Assembly: GCA_024696005.1 (NCBI GenBank)
Contig: JAILHF010000041.1
Span: 1 to 64,000, forward strand
From: Lachnospiraceae bacterium
Lineage (GTDB): Bacteria; Bacillota; Clostridia; Lachnospirales; Lachnospiraceae
Length of the DNA: 64,000 nt
Direction of reading: 5' to 3'
The notes under the pieces were generated by a model, which saw nothing but the letters and a program-made list of their open reading frames with translations, made no database searches and was not told where the DNA came from. A program made the translations under genes and the position numbers. Each line of letters opens with the position of its first letter. The first letter of the stretch is position 1. Shown piece by piece: positions 1 through 10,500 of this stretch.

Positions 1-2681
1 GGTCAAAGGAGAGCGACTACGCCAGCCGTCCCAAAGAGATCACAAAGGATCTGTACCAGGTTAAGGAATACTACAGCATGACCTTTGACTTTAAGGGGCA
101 TGGCTACAGTGACAGCCCGATGTACGGCCCCTGGAGATATGAGCCCGGAGAAAAGCCGTACAAACCACTGGAGCCCAAAGAAGAAGGCTGGATATTCAAG
201 GGCTGGTATACTTCGGCTACGGATCACAGTGATGCGGCAAAGTTTGATTTTTCGCAGCCGCTCACAGGCAGTGTAGCAGTTTATGCATGGTGGGTGAAGG
301 AACATACAGTGACTTTCCACCTGAATAACGGCAGCAGCGATGATGTGTTCAAAGTGATACTCGTGGAGAACGGCAGCTATGTTGCCGCACCGGAGGAAAT
401 ACCGCAGAGAAAAGACTATGAGTTCCAGGTATGGTCTTTCAACCCCGAAGCCAGAGAGGGACTCAGCAGAAAGACCATAACAAAGGATACGGACGTCTAC
501 GCTCTCTGGAAGGATGTGAGTACCAAATCCGTGTTCTTTGATCTGAACGGCAAAACGGTCAGTGAAGAGCCGGGAATGCTTCATGTAGTGGCCGGGAACA
601 AGGTAAAGGAACCGAAAAAGCCTCAGGCGACGGAGGGCTGGGAGTTCCTTGGCTGGTATAAGGACAGCGGCTGTACGGACGGAAATGAGTTTGATTTTGA
701 AAATGAGCTGATCACGGAAGATACCATCCTGCATGCAAAGTGGTCGGATAAGCTGAAACTCTGGGTCGACGGCACGCAGGTGGATGCTTCGAACTGTGAT
801 AACGAAGCTTTCAGCTATGATATCGCCCGGCATGAGCTGACGCTGAAGGATCTTACTTTTTCCAAAACGAATGAGGAGATTCCGTCCGAAACGATACCGG
901 TAACAGCATTAAAAAAGCCGTATGTTGCCTATATCTATGCAGACGGTATGGATATCACGATCAAGGGCAAAGCGCGTATGTCGGGGGAAGAGCTTATCAA
1001 TGTTGCCGGGATACTCGTTGGCGGAAGCGTGACGCTGGACGGGGATTTTGAGATTTGTGATACCGGCGCTGCGATCTATGCCCGGAATGTGATCATAAAC
1101 GGCGGGAGCATCAAGGCCGACAGTAAAGCTATAGGCGACGACGATAAATACGGCAATACAAAAATGCCCTACGGTATCTGGGCGGCAAGTTCCATAGAGT
1201 TTAACGGCGGTACGACGGATATCGATCTGATTGATGCGGTGGATGGGTATGCCCTGGCAGTACGCGCAGGGGATATCAGTATAAACGACGGGGAAGTTCA
1301 TCTCAAAGTTCAGGAATATACCGACGCGAAACTGATAAAGAATCACGGAAAAGTGAACAATTCCCTGAATATCCTGGGACCTGCCGGAGTAGCTTTTGAC
1401 GCAGGAAGACAGTGTTTTGTGGATGCTTACGGCGAGGAGGCTGTGGAGGTACGGCTTGGGAAAGGGGAGAATCCCTGGTGCATCGTTCGCTTTAGCGTAA
1501 ACGGCATAAGTGCTTCCGCACCTGTATCGCAGAGTGTAAAACGAGGAACGAAAGCAAAGGTACCCGTGGCGCCGTACGCGGCCGGATTTGAATTTTGCGG
1601 CTGGTATACTGCTGCCACCTGTAAGGATGAAGAACGCTTCAATTTTGATACCCCCGTCACGGAGGATATCACCCTGTACGCGAAGTGGGAAAAGAGCAGT
1701 GAAACAGATCCGGCGGAGCACCCGGAGATCCTTGTGGGCTCGCAATCTCCCCTGGATCCCGTGCCGGTCATCGGCCCCATGACAACGGATCTGTATCTGG
1801 TCAAAGGACAGAAGTTCATCATCCCGGACTGCTGGGTGATCAAGAGGGACGACAAGGACAGCAAAAAGATCATCAGCATCAGCAAGAAGGGACAGTTCAA
1901 GGCAAAGAAGACCGGCGAGGCAAAGATCTGGTACGGTGACCGCGTCGTCAACGTGCATGTGATGCAGCCTGCGGTCACGAAATCCCTGAAGCTGGAGGCC
2001 GGGCAGACGGAAAACAGACAGATCAGCGTAAGCGGCATCGATCCGGTAGCAATGCCCGTGTTCTTTTACAGTGCCAATCCCGAAGTGGCCCGGGTGGATC
2101 AGTACGGCAATGTCTATGCATATGCGAAGGGCAGCGTGGTCATCACGGCCTATATCAACGGCAGCGCCTATAAATGCAAGGTGACGGTCACGGAGAATAA
2201 CGGCACGACAAGGGAACGCAGCATGTACATGGTCAGCGGCTCCACCAGGCCGATCAGGGTAAAGGTCAAAGGGGTAAAGAAGCTGGAATGGACCAGTTCG
2301 GATCCGGAGGTTGCGGAGCTGAATGACGCAAAGACGAAAGTGACGACAAAGAAGCCGGGGATGGCGGTCCTTACGGCGAAGGCAGGCTCGGATCCCATGG
2401 ATACCTATTCCATATATGTTTTCTCCGAGGATAACGGCCTTTACGGGAATTATCTTGAGGGCAGGAACAACAAGTACAGCATGAAAATGAATACCGGCGA
2501 AAAGAAGCAGAGTGTGCTGGAAATGAATTATCTGCAGCATTCCGTGCTCTTTAAGAGCAGCAAGCCGGATATTGCCTTCCTGGACGAGTATGGCAATGTG
2601 GTCGCCAGGAGGAAAGGAAAGGCGAAGTTCAGTGCCAAGGTGAACGGCAAGACCATCACGATCAATGTGACGGTGGAGTGA
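1..2681 (+). CDS. Large cell-surface protein, 5'-truncated by the window: InlB/Listeria-Bacteroides type repeats, an LWV-type repeat module and BIG2-like Ig domains
   Basis: Frame 3 is open from base 3 into the listed ORF (78..2681). Repeats such as 'GWIFKGWYTSATDHSDAAKFDFSQPLTGSVAVYAWW', 'GWEFLGWYKDSGCTDGNEFDFENELITEDTILHAKW' and 'GFEFCGWYTAATCKDEERFNFDTPVTEDITLYAKW' match the InlB B-repeat pattern. C-terminal 'FYSANPEVARVDQYGNVYAYAKGSVVITAYINGSAYKCKVTV' is BIG2-like. Confidence 0.85.
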   Translation, partial: SKESDYASRPKEITKDLYQVKEYYSMTFDFKGHGYSDSPMYGPWRYEPGEKPYKPLEPKEEGWIFKGWYTSATDHSDAAKFDFSQPLTGSVAVYAWWVKEHTVTFHLNNGSSDDVFKVILVENGSYVAAPEEIPQRKDYEFQVWSFNPEAREGLSRKTITKDTDVYALWKDVSTKSVFFDLNGKTVSEEPGMLHVVAGNKVKEPKKPQATEGWEFLGWYKDSGCTDGNEFDFENELITEDTILHAKWSDKLKLWVDGTQVDASNCDNEAFSYDIARHELTLKDLTFSKTNEEIPSETIPVTALKKPYVAYIYADGMDITIKGKARMSGEELINVAGILVGGSVTLDGDFEICDTGAAIYARNVIINGGSIKADSKAIGDDDKYGNTKMPYGIWAASSIEFNGGTTDIDLIDAVDGYALAVRAGDISINDGEVHLKVQEYTDAKLIKNHGKVNNSLNILGPAGVAFDAGRQCFVDAYGEEAVEVRLGKGENPWCIVRFSVNGISASAPVSQSVKRGTKAKVPVAPYAAGFEFCGWYTAATCKDEERFNFDTPVTEDITLYAKWEKSSETDPAEHPEILVGSQSPLDPVPVIGPMTTDLYLVKGQKFIIPDCWVIKRDDKDSKKIISISKKGQFKAKKTGEAKIWYGDRVVNVHVMQPAVTKSLKLEAGQTENRQISVSGIDPVAMPVFFYSANPEVARVDQYGNVYAYAKGSVVITAYINGSAYKCKVTVTENNGTTRERSMYMVSGSTRPIRVKVKGVKKLEWTSSDPEVAELNDAKTKVTTKKPGMAVLTAKAGSDPMDTYSIYVFSEDNGLYGNYLEGRNNKYSMKMNTGEKKQSVLEMNYLQHSVLFKSSKPDIAFLDEYGNVVARRKGKAKFSAKVNGKTITINVTVE

Positions 2682-2774
2682 GTGCCTGAAAGTACAGTGC
2701 ATATGGTAATAGATAAACCATTTTCCAAATAAAGGGCGCGAGAGCGCAGAACACGTAAAAAAAGGAGGGAGAAA

Positions 2775-5700
2775 ATGAAAAAACAAACGTTGCGATGGTT
2801 GAGCAGGTTCATGAGCCTGATCCTGCTGCTTGTCACGCTGCCTTTGCCGGAACTGAAGGTGTTTGCGGCAGAGGAGCACTATGGGATATGGATCGGGAAC
2901 AAGGAGTTCACGTCCGAACATACGACGATCAACGGTGATAAAGGGACCGCGACCTATAATCCCAACAGCGGCTTGGTCACTTTTGACAACTTTGAGAATC
3001 ATGCCGGAGAGTCCCATGAAGGAGCAGATGGAAAGAAATATCTGTTCTATGTCGAGGATACTACGGATGACAGTGATGCCAATTTTGTCGAATTTACCGG
3101 AAAAGCGACTTTCAAAAGCTTATGGATGTCGGAATACGGCCTGGGGGCGGAAGCAGAAACGTGGCTTAATATTGCTAGCGGGGCGGATATCACTTTCAAA
3201 ATGTACAATACCGCGATCGATCTGCCCGAAGGCGCTGTTGATGTTTATGGAAAGCTGACGGTTGATGTTGAACTGGATGGGGACAGTGAGATCAGCGCTG
3301 TATACGCATCAACGCTGGAAAATAGTGGAACCGTCGATGTGATGCTGAAAAATAAATCTGCATCCGGCAATACAGGCAGCTGTACCGGAATAAGATGCAA
3401 AACTTACCTGTGGAATTACGGCAAGCTGAACTTGATCCAGGATCCCGGCGACGGGCCGGTCAGAAGCGGATTATATGTGGAGGATCGTGACCCGCATTAT
3501 GCGAAAAATGCTCAAACGATCATGTTGTATGGCGAAACGAATGTACGGGTAAATGGCGAGGACAGTGTCGCGATCGGTGCAAATGAGGATAATGCGCATG
3601 GATATGTCGTGATAGGCGGTGAAGTGTTTGCCCAGGGCGGGATGTATGCGTTCATGGTAAAAGCGCTGTCCTGGGATGATTATATGAAGGATTTGCTTTA
3701 TATCAAAAATCCCGAGGACGGCGTGTTCTCCGCAGACGGGAGGACGATCTTTGACAGCGAGGGAAATGTTGCGACAGCTGTCGAGATCGCAGCGCCTGAG
3801 CATTACGGTCTCTGGGTCGGCAGCACGGAAGTGACGGCGGCCAACTGCAAGAATATCCCGGGCATCGAGGGAACGGACGCAAAAGCTTCTTTCGATCCCA
3901 ATACCTCAACCCTCAAGTTTGAAGGAAACGTGACGGGGGTAGAGAGTCTGCATGACGGTGCCATCATCGAAGCCACCCGTTTCCTGAACATCGAAGGAAA
4001 TGCCGTGTTGCAGAATGCAAACGCGGAGGACGGCATCCGGCTTAAGGACGACATGACCGGCTCTGTGACCATTTACGGCGATATCGAGCTGAGAGCAAAA
4101 AAGAACATGGTTAATGCGCCGAAGAAAGATCTGGTCATTAACGGAAAACTGAAGGCTTTCAATTCGGCGGAAGAGGTGGGGGAAACCGGAGTTTACTGCA
4201 AGAGCCTGACGGTGAATAAAGATGCCACACTCGATATTTCGGCTCCGAAGGGGAATTCGACAGGGACGCTCCTGGTAGCCGGAGACATGACGATCGAAGG
4301 AGGCAGTGTATCGGTCACGGGCATGGCACTTCTCTATGATATCATCATCTCGGGGAATCTTTCCATGGATCAGGGTAAGCTGGAGGTTTCGAGTACTGCG
4401 GCAATGGCGGCAATGTCGGTAAACGGAAAGGCGGAACTGAAAGACAGCGTTGTGAAGGTCATTAATCCGTTTGAGACGGGCGGCGGCGCTCTTCAGGTGT
4501 CTAAGCCTGTCTTTGCGGAGAACAGCATCCTCAGGGCAGAGTCGGCGGGGATCGCGCTCACTGCCAAGGACGGCCTGTATCCGAAAAATTCGGAGGTTTA
4601 TGCCGCCAGCACGACTGATTTCGGCATCGCGTGTAATTTCCTTGAGATGGAGTCCGGAAAGCTCGAAGCTCAGGGCGCTACGCAGGCGATCGATTCCAAG
4701 GAAGGCTTTGACTTAAAGGACACCGTGACGATCACGGATCCGGTCGGCGGCAAGATCGTGAACAAGGTGATCGTGGAAGCGGACGGCGCCACGCCGGCCA
4801 AGCACGTGATGATCGATGGCGGAACCTATTATAAGCTTTGGGTCGATGCAAAGCAGATCAGCGACAAGAATGCCTCCAACATCACCTTCCCGGGAGGCGG
4901 CAGCGCCAGCTACGATCCGACAACAAAGACCCTGACCTTTAACGGTGACGATACGGTACTGATCAACACATATTTCTTTGATTCGGACTTGAATTCCGCC
5001 GGCATCTATGCGGAGCAGGATCTGACCATCAAGGGAAAGGTGACGATCAACAGTGCGGAATGGGCGCCGAGGTTTGCGATCTTTGTAAACGGCAATTATA
5101 TCCTGACCCTTGAGGACGCCGAAGTTGTATGTCCTTATGCCCATAAAGAAGGGGCCGTTGATGTGAGCTCGGGCATGCTCAAGCTTCAAAACAGCAGGCT
5201 CGACACGAAGGCTGCTATTTATGCCAAAGAACTTGTTTTGGACAAAGGCTATATTCATGCCGAAGATCAGGGGCAGGTAAAGGCCGGCGTCATAGACGTG
5301 TACGGTGACCTCGATCTGCGTTCGGGAAGCATCGAAGTGCTCGAGACCACGGAAGATGTGGCAGGCATTAATGTTTCCAAGAGTTTTGAGATGGATGAAA
5401 ACGGTACCGTGAAGGTCGAAAAGAACGGAAAAGGATCCTTCGCTTTTTCGGCGCAGGGCGGGCTGGGAATGGAAGGCGGAAGCCTTACGATCAGCGGAAA
5501 CGGCGCAGGGACTTACGGACTGGACCAGACGGCGGTATGGATGGCAAACGGCGCAGACATCAACATCGAGCTGACGGGAGAGAATGCCATGGCAGCCGAT
5601 TGCAACTCGGGGACCTTCGAGATCCTTGACGGGCGCTTTACCGCAACTGTTAGCGCAAACGGAAGCAAAGGCGTTACCGCAGATAAGCTGCTGCTGGAGA

Positions 5701-7379
5701 AAGGGACATTCTCGGTAGAGAGTTATGATCTGGCTTTGGAAACGGAAAAGCTGCAGATGAAGGGCGGAAAACTGAGTGCCCTGAGTACTAAGACGGATGG
5801 GCAGGCGATCAAGGTGGCATCCGGAGGTTTTGAGCTTTCGGAAGGCGTGGGGATCGTTGAGCCCGAGGGCGGCGATTTCAATGCGGCCGGAACAACGGTC
5901 GTGAACAAGGAAGGAAAGACCGCGTCGAAAGTGGTGCTGTCGGCAGAAAAGAAGTATGATACGGAAGATGCCGTGTGGAACCTCTTCACCACCGCCACCG
6001 CAAGCTTCGAGATCGCGGCCCTGAGCAGCACCGGCGAGCGCGAGAATATCAATGCAAAGTCGGCAAAATTCTATGACGCGAAGCTGAACGGAAATACCAT
6101 TACTGTTGCCTTAAAGAGCGGTGTGAACCGGAAAAAGGCTGCCGCTGCCGCAAATTCCGTTCTGGAATTTGACCTGGGCGAAGGCGGAACGGTGGTATAC
6201 GTGATGCCCGTGGAGTATAAGAAGCCGATCCTGAAGCTTGCGACTTCTTCCGTGCTGATCAAGGACGGAGCGGATACGCTCGTGAAAACGCAGGTTCTGG
6301 CCAAGACCTCGGAAGGTACCTTCCTGCCTTTCCCTCTCTACGGAGCCATCGTCAATTACGGCACCACGGCGGCTAGCGTGGACGGCTACGGTTATGTCCA
6401 GTTCCATGCTTCTTCCGCAGGAAAGGGTGCAAAGCTTTCCATCGCGATGGGCGGGTGGGAAAGCCCCATTGAGCTGAAGTTCAATGTCAAGACCACGACG
6501 AAGGATGTGCTGAGTTCGGAGATTTCCCAGAAAAAGAAGCTGGTCCTGAACAAGAACATGGCGGGACAGAATTACCAGTCCCAGCTGATGCTGAACGGAC
6601 AGGCTGTGACGGGAGACAAGGTGGAGGTCACCAAGGGCTCTGAAGTGGCAGGGATCACTTCGGAAGGAAGGCTTTTCATCCAGGCTCAGTCCGAGACAAA
6701 GCCGGGGAACTATAACGTGGAAATCAGCCAGAAGGGCGGAAGCGCCAAGCTTAAGTTCAAGGTAAAGGTGAGTGACACGGCACTGGATCAGGCCATCAGC
6801 CTGAAGATCGTGCAGAAATATGATGTGGTGACCGGACAGCCCATGGTGCTGACGCCGGTCTGCAAGGATGCGGAGTTCTTTGCCCTCGGCGCCGGCGTGG
6901 AATGCGGCAAGAACGTGGCGTATGCGGAAACGGATATCGCGGGAAACATTTACATCGCTTTCGATGATGGAAGCCTGAATGCGAAGAACCTGAACATCGG
7001 CGACATGAAGATCACACTGACGAGCGGCAGCAGCAAGGCCGTTGTCAACCTGAAGAACGTGAAGGCAAAGAAGACGACGCCGAAGGTACGGGCAGCCGTG
7101 GTGAACATCAGCCCCGATGCAAAGGGTGAAGTGAAGGGCAGTGTCAATCTGCAGTGCGTCTATAAGGATGCCGGCGGAAACCTGAGGGTGATGATCCCCA
7201 ATACGGTGACGATTGGGACTGCCAAAGGCGGAGAATTCGTTGTCAACGATTACGACCGGACCGAGATCGACGTGAAGTCCCTTTCGGGCAAGAGCGGAAG
7301 CGTGAAAGCGACGCTGACTTTCGCGGGTGGTGTGACAAAGGGTGTTACCATAAAGGCAAAAGCGGTAAAGAAAAAATAG
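2775..7379 (+). CDS. Secreted giant repeat protein with several LWV-type modules
   Basis: RBS aaaggagggag. Signal peptide MKKQTLRWLSRFMSLILLLVTLPLPELKVFAAEE. Three copies of [HY]Y[GK][IL]W[IV]...Y[DN]P.[ST]. Confidence 0.85.
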   Translation: MKKQTLRWLSRFMSLILLLVTLPLPELKVFAAEEHYGIWIGNKEFTSEHTTINGDKGTATYNPNSGLVTFDNFENHAGESHEGADGKKYLFYVEDTTDDSDANFVEFTGKATFKSLWMSEYGLGAEAETWLNIASGADITFKMYNTAIDLPEGAVDVYGKLTVDVELDGDSEISAVYASTLENSGTVDVMLKNKSASGNTGSCTGIRCKTYLWNYGKLNLIQDPGDGPVRSGLYVEDRDPHYAKNAQTIMLYGETNVRVNGEDSVAIGANEDNAHGYVVIGGEVFAQGGMYAFMVKALSWDDYMKDLLYIKNPEDGVFSADGRTIFDSEGNVATAVEIAAPEHYGLWVGSTEVTAANCKNIPGIEGTDAKASFDPNTSTLKFEGNVTGVESLHDGAIIEATRFLNIEGNAVLQNANAEDGIRLKDDMTGSVTIYGDIELRAKKNMVNAPKKDLVINGKLKAFNSAEEVGETGVYCKSLTVNKDATLDISAPKGNSTGTLLVAGDMTIEGGSVSVTGMALLYDIIISGNLSMDQGKLEVSSTAAMAAMSVNGKAELKDSVVKVINPFETGGGALQVSKPVFAENSILRAESAGIALTAKDGLYPKNSEVYAASTTDFGIACNFLEMESGKLEAQGATQAIDSKEGFDLKDTVTITDPVGGKIVNKVIVEADGATPAKHVMIDGGTYYKLWVDAKQISDKNASNITFPGGGSASYDPTTKTLTFNGDDTVLINTYFFDSDLNSAGIYAEQDLTIKGKVTINSAEWAPRFAIFVNGNYILTLEDAEVVCPYAHKEGAVDVSSGMLKLQNSRLDTKAAIYAKELVLDKGYIHAEDQGQVKAGVIDVYGDLDLRSGSIEVLETTEDVAGINVSKSFEMDENGTVKVEKNGKGSFAFSAQGGLGMEGGSLTISGNGAGTYGLDQTAVWMANGADINIELTGENAMAADCNSGTFEILDGRFTATVSANGSKGVTADKLLLEKGTFSVESYDLALETEKLQMKGGKLSALSTKTDGQAIKVASGGFELSEGVGIVEPEGGDFNAAGTTVVNKEGKTASKVVLSAEKKYDTEDAVWNLFTTATASFEIAALSSTGERENINAKSAKFYDAKLNGNTITVALKSGVNRKKAAAAANSVLEFDLGEGGTVVYVMPVEYKKPILKLATSSVLIKDGADTLVKTQVLAKTSEGTFLPFPLYGAIVNYGTTAASVDGYGYVQFHASSAGKGAKLSIAMGGWESPIELKFNVKTTTKDVLSSEISQKKKLVLNKNMAGQNYQSQLMLNGQAVTGDKVEVTKGSEVAGITSEGRLFIQAQSETKPGNYNVEISQKGGSAKLKFKVKVSDTALDQAISLKIVQKYDVVTGQPMVLTPVCKDAEFFALGAGVECGKNVAYAETDIAGNIYIAFDDGSLNAKNLNIGDMKITLTSGSSKAVVNLKNVKAKKTTPKVRAAVVNISPDAKGEVKGSVNLQCVYKDAGGNLRVMIPNTVTIGTAKGGEFVVNDYDRTEIDVKSLSGKSGSVKATLTFAGGVTKGVTIKAKAVKKK

Positions 7380-7385
7380 GATGTA

Positions 7386-7411
7386 AAAGGGGGTGGTTAT
7401 CCGCCCCCTTT
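7386..7411 (+). terminator. Rho-independent terminator-like hairpin after the 2775..7379 CDS
   Basis: AAAGGGGGTGG-TTAT-CCGCCCCCTTT: 11-bp stem with one G-U pair and a short T run. Confidence 0.6.
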
Positions 7412-7428
7412 ATCAGATGTGTCCCCTA

Positions 7429-7457
7429 TTCACAGCTTTTACGATCTGTGATAAAAT
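7429..7457 (+). promoter_or_regulatory. Sigma-A-type promoter for the 7501..12441 CDS
   Basis: TTCACA (7429-7434)-N17-TAAAAT (7452-7457). Confidence 0.5.
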
Positions 7458-7500
7458 GATAATCGGTGTATTTTTAATCTCATCAGGAAAGGAGACAAGA

Positions 7501-10500
7501 ATGAGACACGACAGAGCTTTGAGAAGACTGGTCTCGCTGATGCTGGCTTTTCTGCTGGTATTCGGTGAACTGGGCGGAAGCGGGCTGCGGGTATTCGCGC
7601 AGGGGGATGAGCCTGAGGAAGAGACGAACGTTTCGGAAGATTCCGGAGCGGGAGAAGCAGCTGTTTCGGAAAAAGAAGGCGGAGAGGAAGAAGCTCTGCC
7701 GGCCACGCCTACGGAAGGGGAGGAGGAGCCTGAACCGGATGAAGCAACAAATTATGATCTCTGGGTAGGTGGGATGCGTATCAATTCCGATAATAAGGGT
7801 GCGATCCCTCATCTTGAGGGGGACGGTGCAAGCGGAACCTATGATCCTGATACAAAAACCCTTACCCTGGATAAGGTGACGGGTATCAACGGAAGAGTGA
7901 AAATGGGGAGTGTCGTCGCTACGATCTATTCGAAGGATGAACTGAATATCCGCGGAAATGCCACGATTAATACCCCGGAAGGGTCGGTGATCTGGCTGGA
8001 TAACAGTGATGATCCCAAGAATCTGAGTATTCAGGGGAAGTTTACCTTTAACTCTTCTAAAAAAACTGCCGTGTATACCGAAGGCGCAATTACCATCAGC
8101 GGAGCGGATACCAGGCTGAGTGTTACGGGAACGGATGCCTGGGGAGTGAGCGGGAAAAGCGGGATCACCATCAACGGCGGTACCATTTATGCGACTGCGT
8201 TTTGCCCGATGAGTACGAATGGGGTCTTAGATTTTAAGGCGGGTGAGCTTACGCTGAAGACAAATAGTATCGGATGGTCTTCCGCTTTGTATGTTACCGG
8301 GGAAAACAGTGATATCAAGATCGGAAAAGGGTATGAGATCCTTACGCCCGACGGCGGGAGAATCCTGAAGAAAAACGAAGGAACAAAGGATCAGCAGGTT
8401 CAGATCGTGGATACGAAAGATGCAGAAGCAAGTGAGGTCTGCATCGGCGCGGAAGCTGAAAAGTATGATCTTTGGGTAGGTGATCTCCGGATCACGGCAA
8501 GGAATAAGGATAACATTCCGAATCTGGAAGGCAGCGGAGCAAAAGGGACCTATGATCCGGTAACGAAAACGCTTAATCTCACAAAGGTGAGCGGGATCAG
8601 TAATTCTTATCAGGGCAAGGATGCGGCTGGACACAGCTTCAAGAGTCTGATCTATACGGAAGGAGAGTTGAGCATTACCGGTGATGCCGAGCTTTCGAAT
8701 GAGAACGGTCACGTGATCTATGCAAGCCCCAAAACATCGCCGGCATACAGGAGCCTTTCTCTGACGGGGGATTTTGAGTTCAGCTCCAATTCATCTTCGA
8801 TATATGCATTAGGCAATGTGCAGATCAACGGAGAAGATACGAAGCTCGTGATGAAAACGGAAGGTACCTACGGCATTTCGGCCAAGGGTGCGGAAGGCAT
8901 CCGGATCAGTGCAGGAAGTGTAAAGGTCAGCGGCAGCGGCGGGCTCATTGCGGATAACAGCATTGTTTTCGCCGGCGGCACCACCGAGCTGGATGTGAGT
9001 AATGAGATGTATACCATAAAGGCGAAAACCATCACCCTGGGAGAGAACATGGGAGTGCTTTCGCCGGAAGGTGCGGCTCCCCGGAAATTTGAAGAGGGAA
9101 CGGCAAATGAATATATGTCCATAGCAGACGCCGGCGGCAAAAAGGTTAAAAAATGCACCATCGGCCGGGAACCGGAGAAATACGACCTCTGGATCGGCGA
9201 CAAGCAGGTCACTTCCGCGAATATGGAAGCACTTCCCAATCTGCAGGGCGGGACAGGTACTTACGATCCGGAGAAGAAGATCCTTGTGCTGAATAATGTG
9301 ACGGAGATCAAGGGAAGCCATAATAACGCTCTGATCGCAACGGAAATGAGCACGGATATCACCATCAGGGGGAAGGCCGTGCTGAACAACAATGGGGGCA
9401 GTGTGGTCTACACGCCGGGAAATGTTACGCTGGAGGGGAATATGGACTTTACCTCCGGAAAGAATGCTGCAGTGGACTGTTCCAAGCTGACCCTTAAAGG
9501 TGATCTGAAAGCAAAGGCAAATGAAAACGAGCGATATGCCCTTCATGTTTCTTCGGACCTGATCATGTCGGAAGGTACGGTCAAGCTGGAAGGACAGAAC
9601 GGTATCTGGTCTGCCGGGAATATCAAGATCAACGGCGGCGACTTAAGCATCGACGTGGCGGGAATGGCAGTATCTCTGACAGAGACCAAGGATATCACTC
9701 TTTCGGGCGGACTGGCTTATCTGGAGCCCGTGGGGGCGCATGTCGGCCAGAATCCGGAGAATGTCTACATGAAGACGATCCTGGATGGCGATGAAAAGCC
9801 CGCAAAGAAGGTACATGTCGGAAACAAAGAGGGAAGTCCGCTTGCGGTTACCCAGAAGAGCATCATGTACGGGGATACGCTCCCCGCACCGGAGTATGCG
9901 AAACCCGCTGAGGGCGGTACGGAAGTGCTCAGCTACAGCGGTGTGCTGAAAAAAGACAGCAGCGCCTACGGACCGACGGAAGAGCCGCCGAAGTATCCCG
10001 GTGACTATACGGTGATGGTATGCTATACGGTGGACGGAAAAGATTATGTCGGAACGGCTTCTTTCAGTATCTTCAAGAGAAATGTTGTCGCAAAGCTGAA
10101 GGCGGTGGACAGACCCTACCGGGAAGGGGACAGCCATGTGGATCTTGAGGTGGTCGAACTCCAGGGAGTGCTGGACGGCGATTCGGTATTCATCGACCTG
10201 AGCGAAGCCACCGGTGATATCGGGGGTGTTGATGCCGGAGAGAATATCCCCGTCTATGTGAGCGGAGTGAAATTAAGCGGTGCCGATCGTTTCCATTACG
10301 AAATGAATCCGATCATGGATGTAAAGGTCAATATCGAAAAGGCAGAGTGGACGGCCACGGAGACCAGCTATCTCATCAAGGAAACAGAGATCGGCCATCC
10401 CGTGACCTGGACGCCGGACAGTAACTTTCTGGCAGCGGGCGGAAAACTGGATGCGGTGGAAGCGGATGCTGCGAGAAACCAGCTCGACGGAAGCGCCGTG

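Noticed and set aside
909-3017. 702-aa minus-strand ORF
   Set aside because: Antisense to two surface-protein genes and their intergenic gap; no domain motifs and no RBS support.
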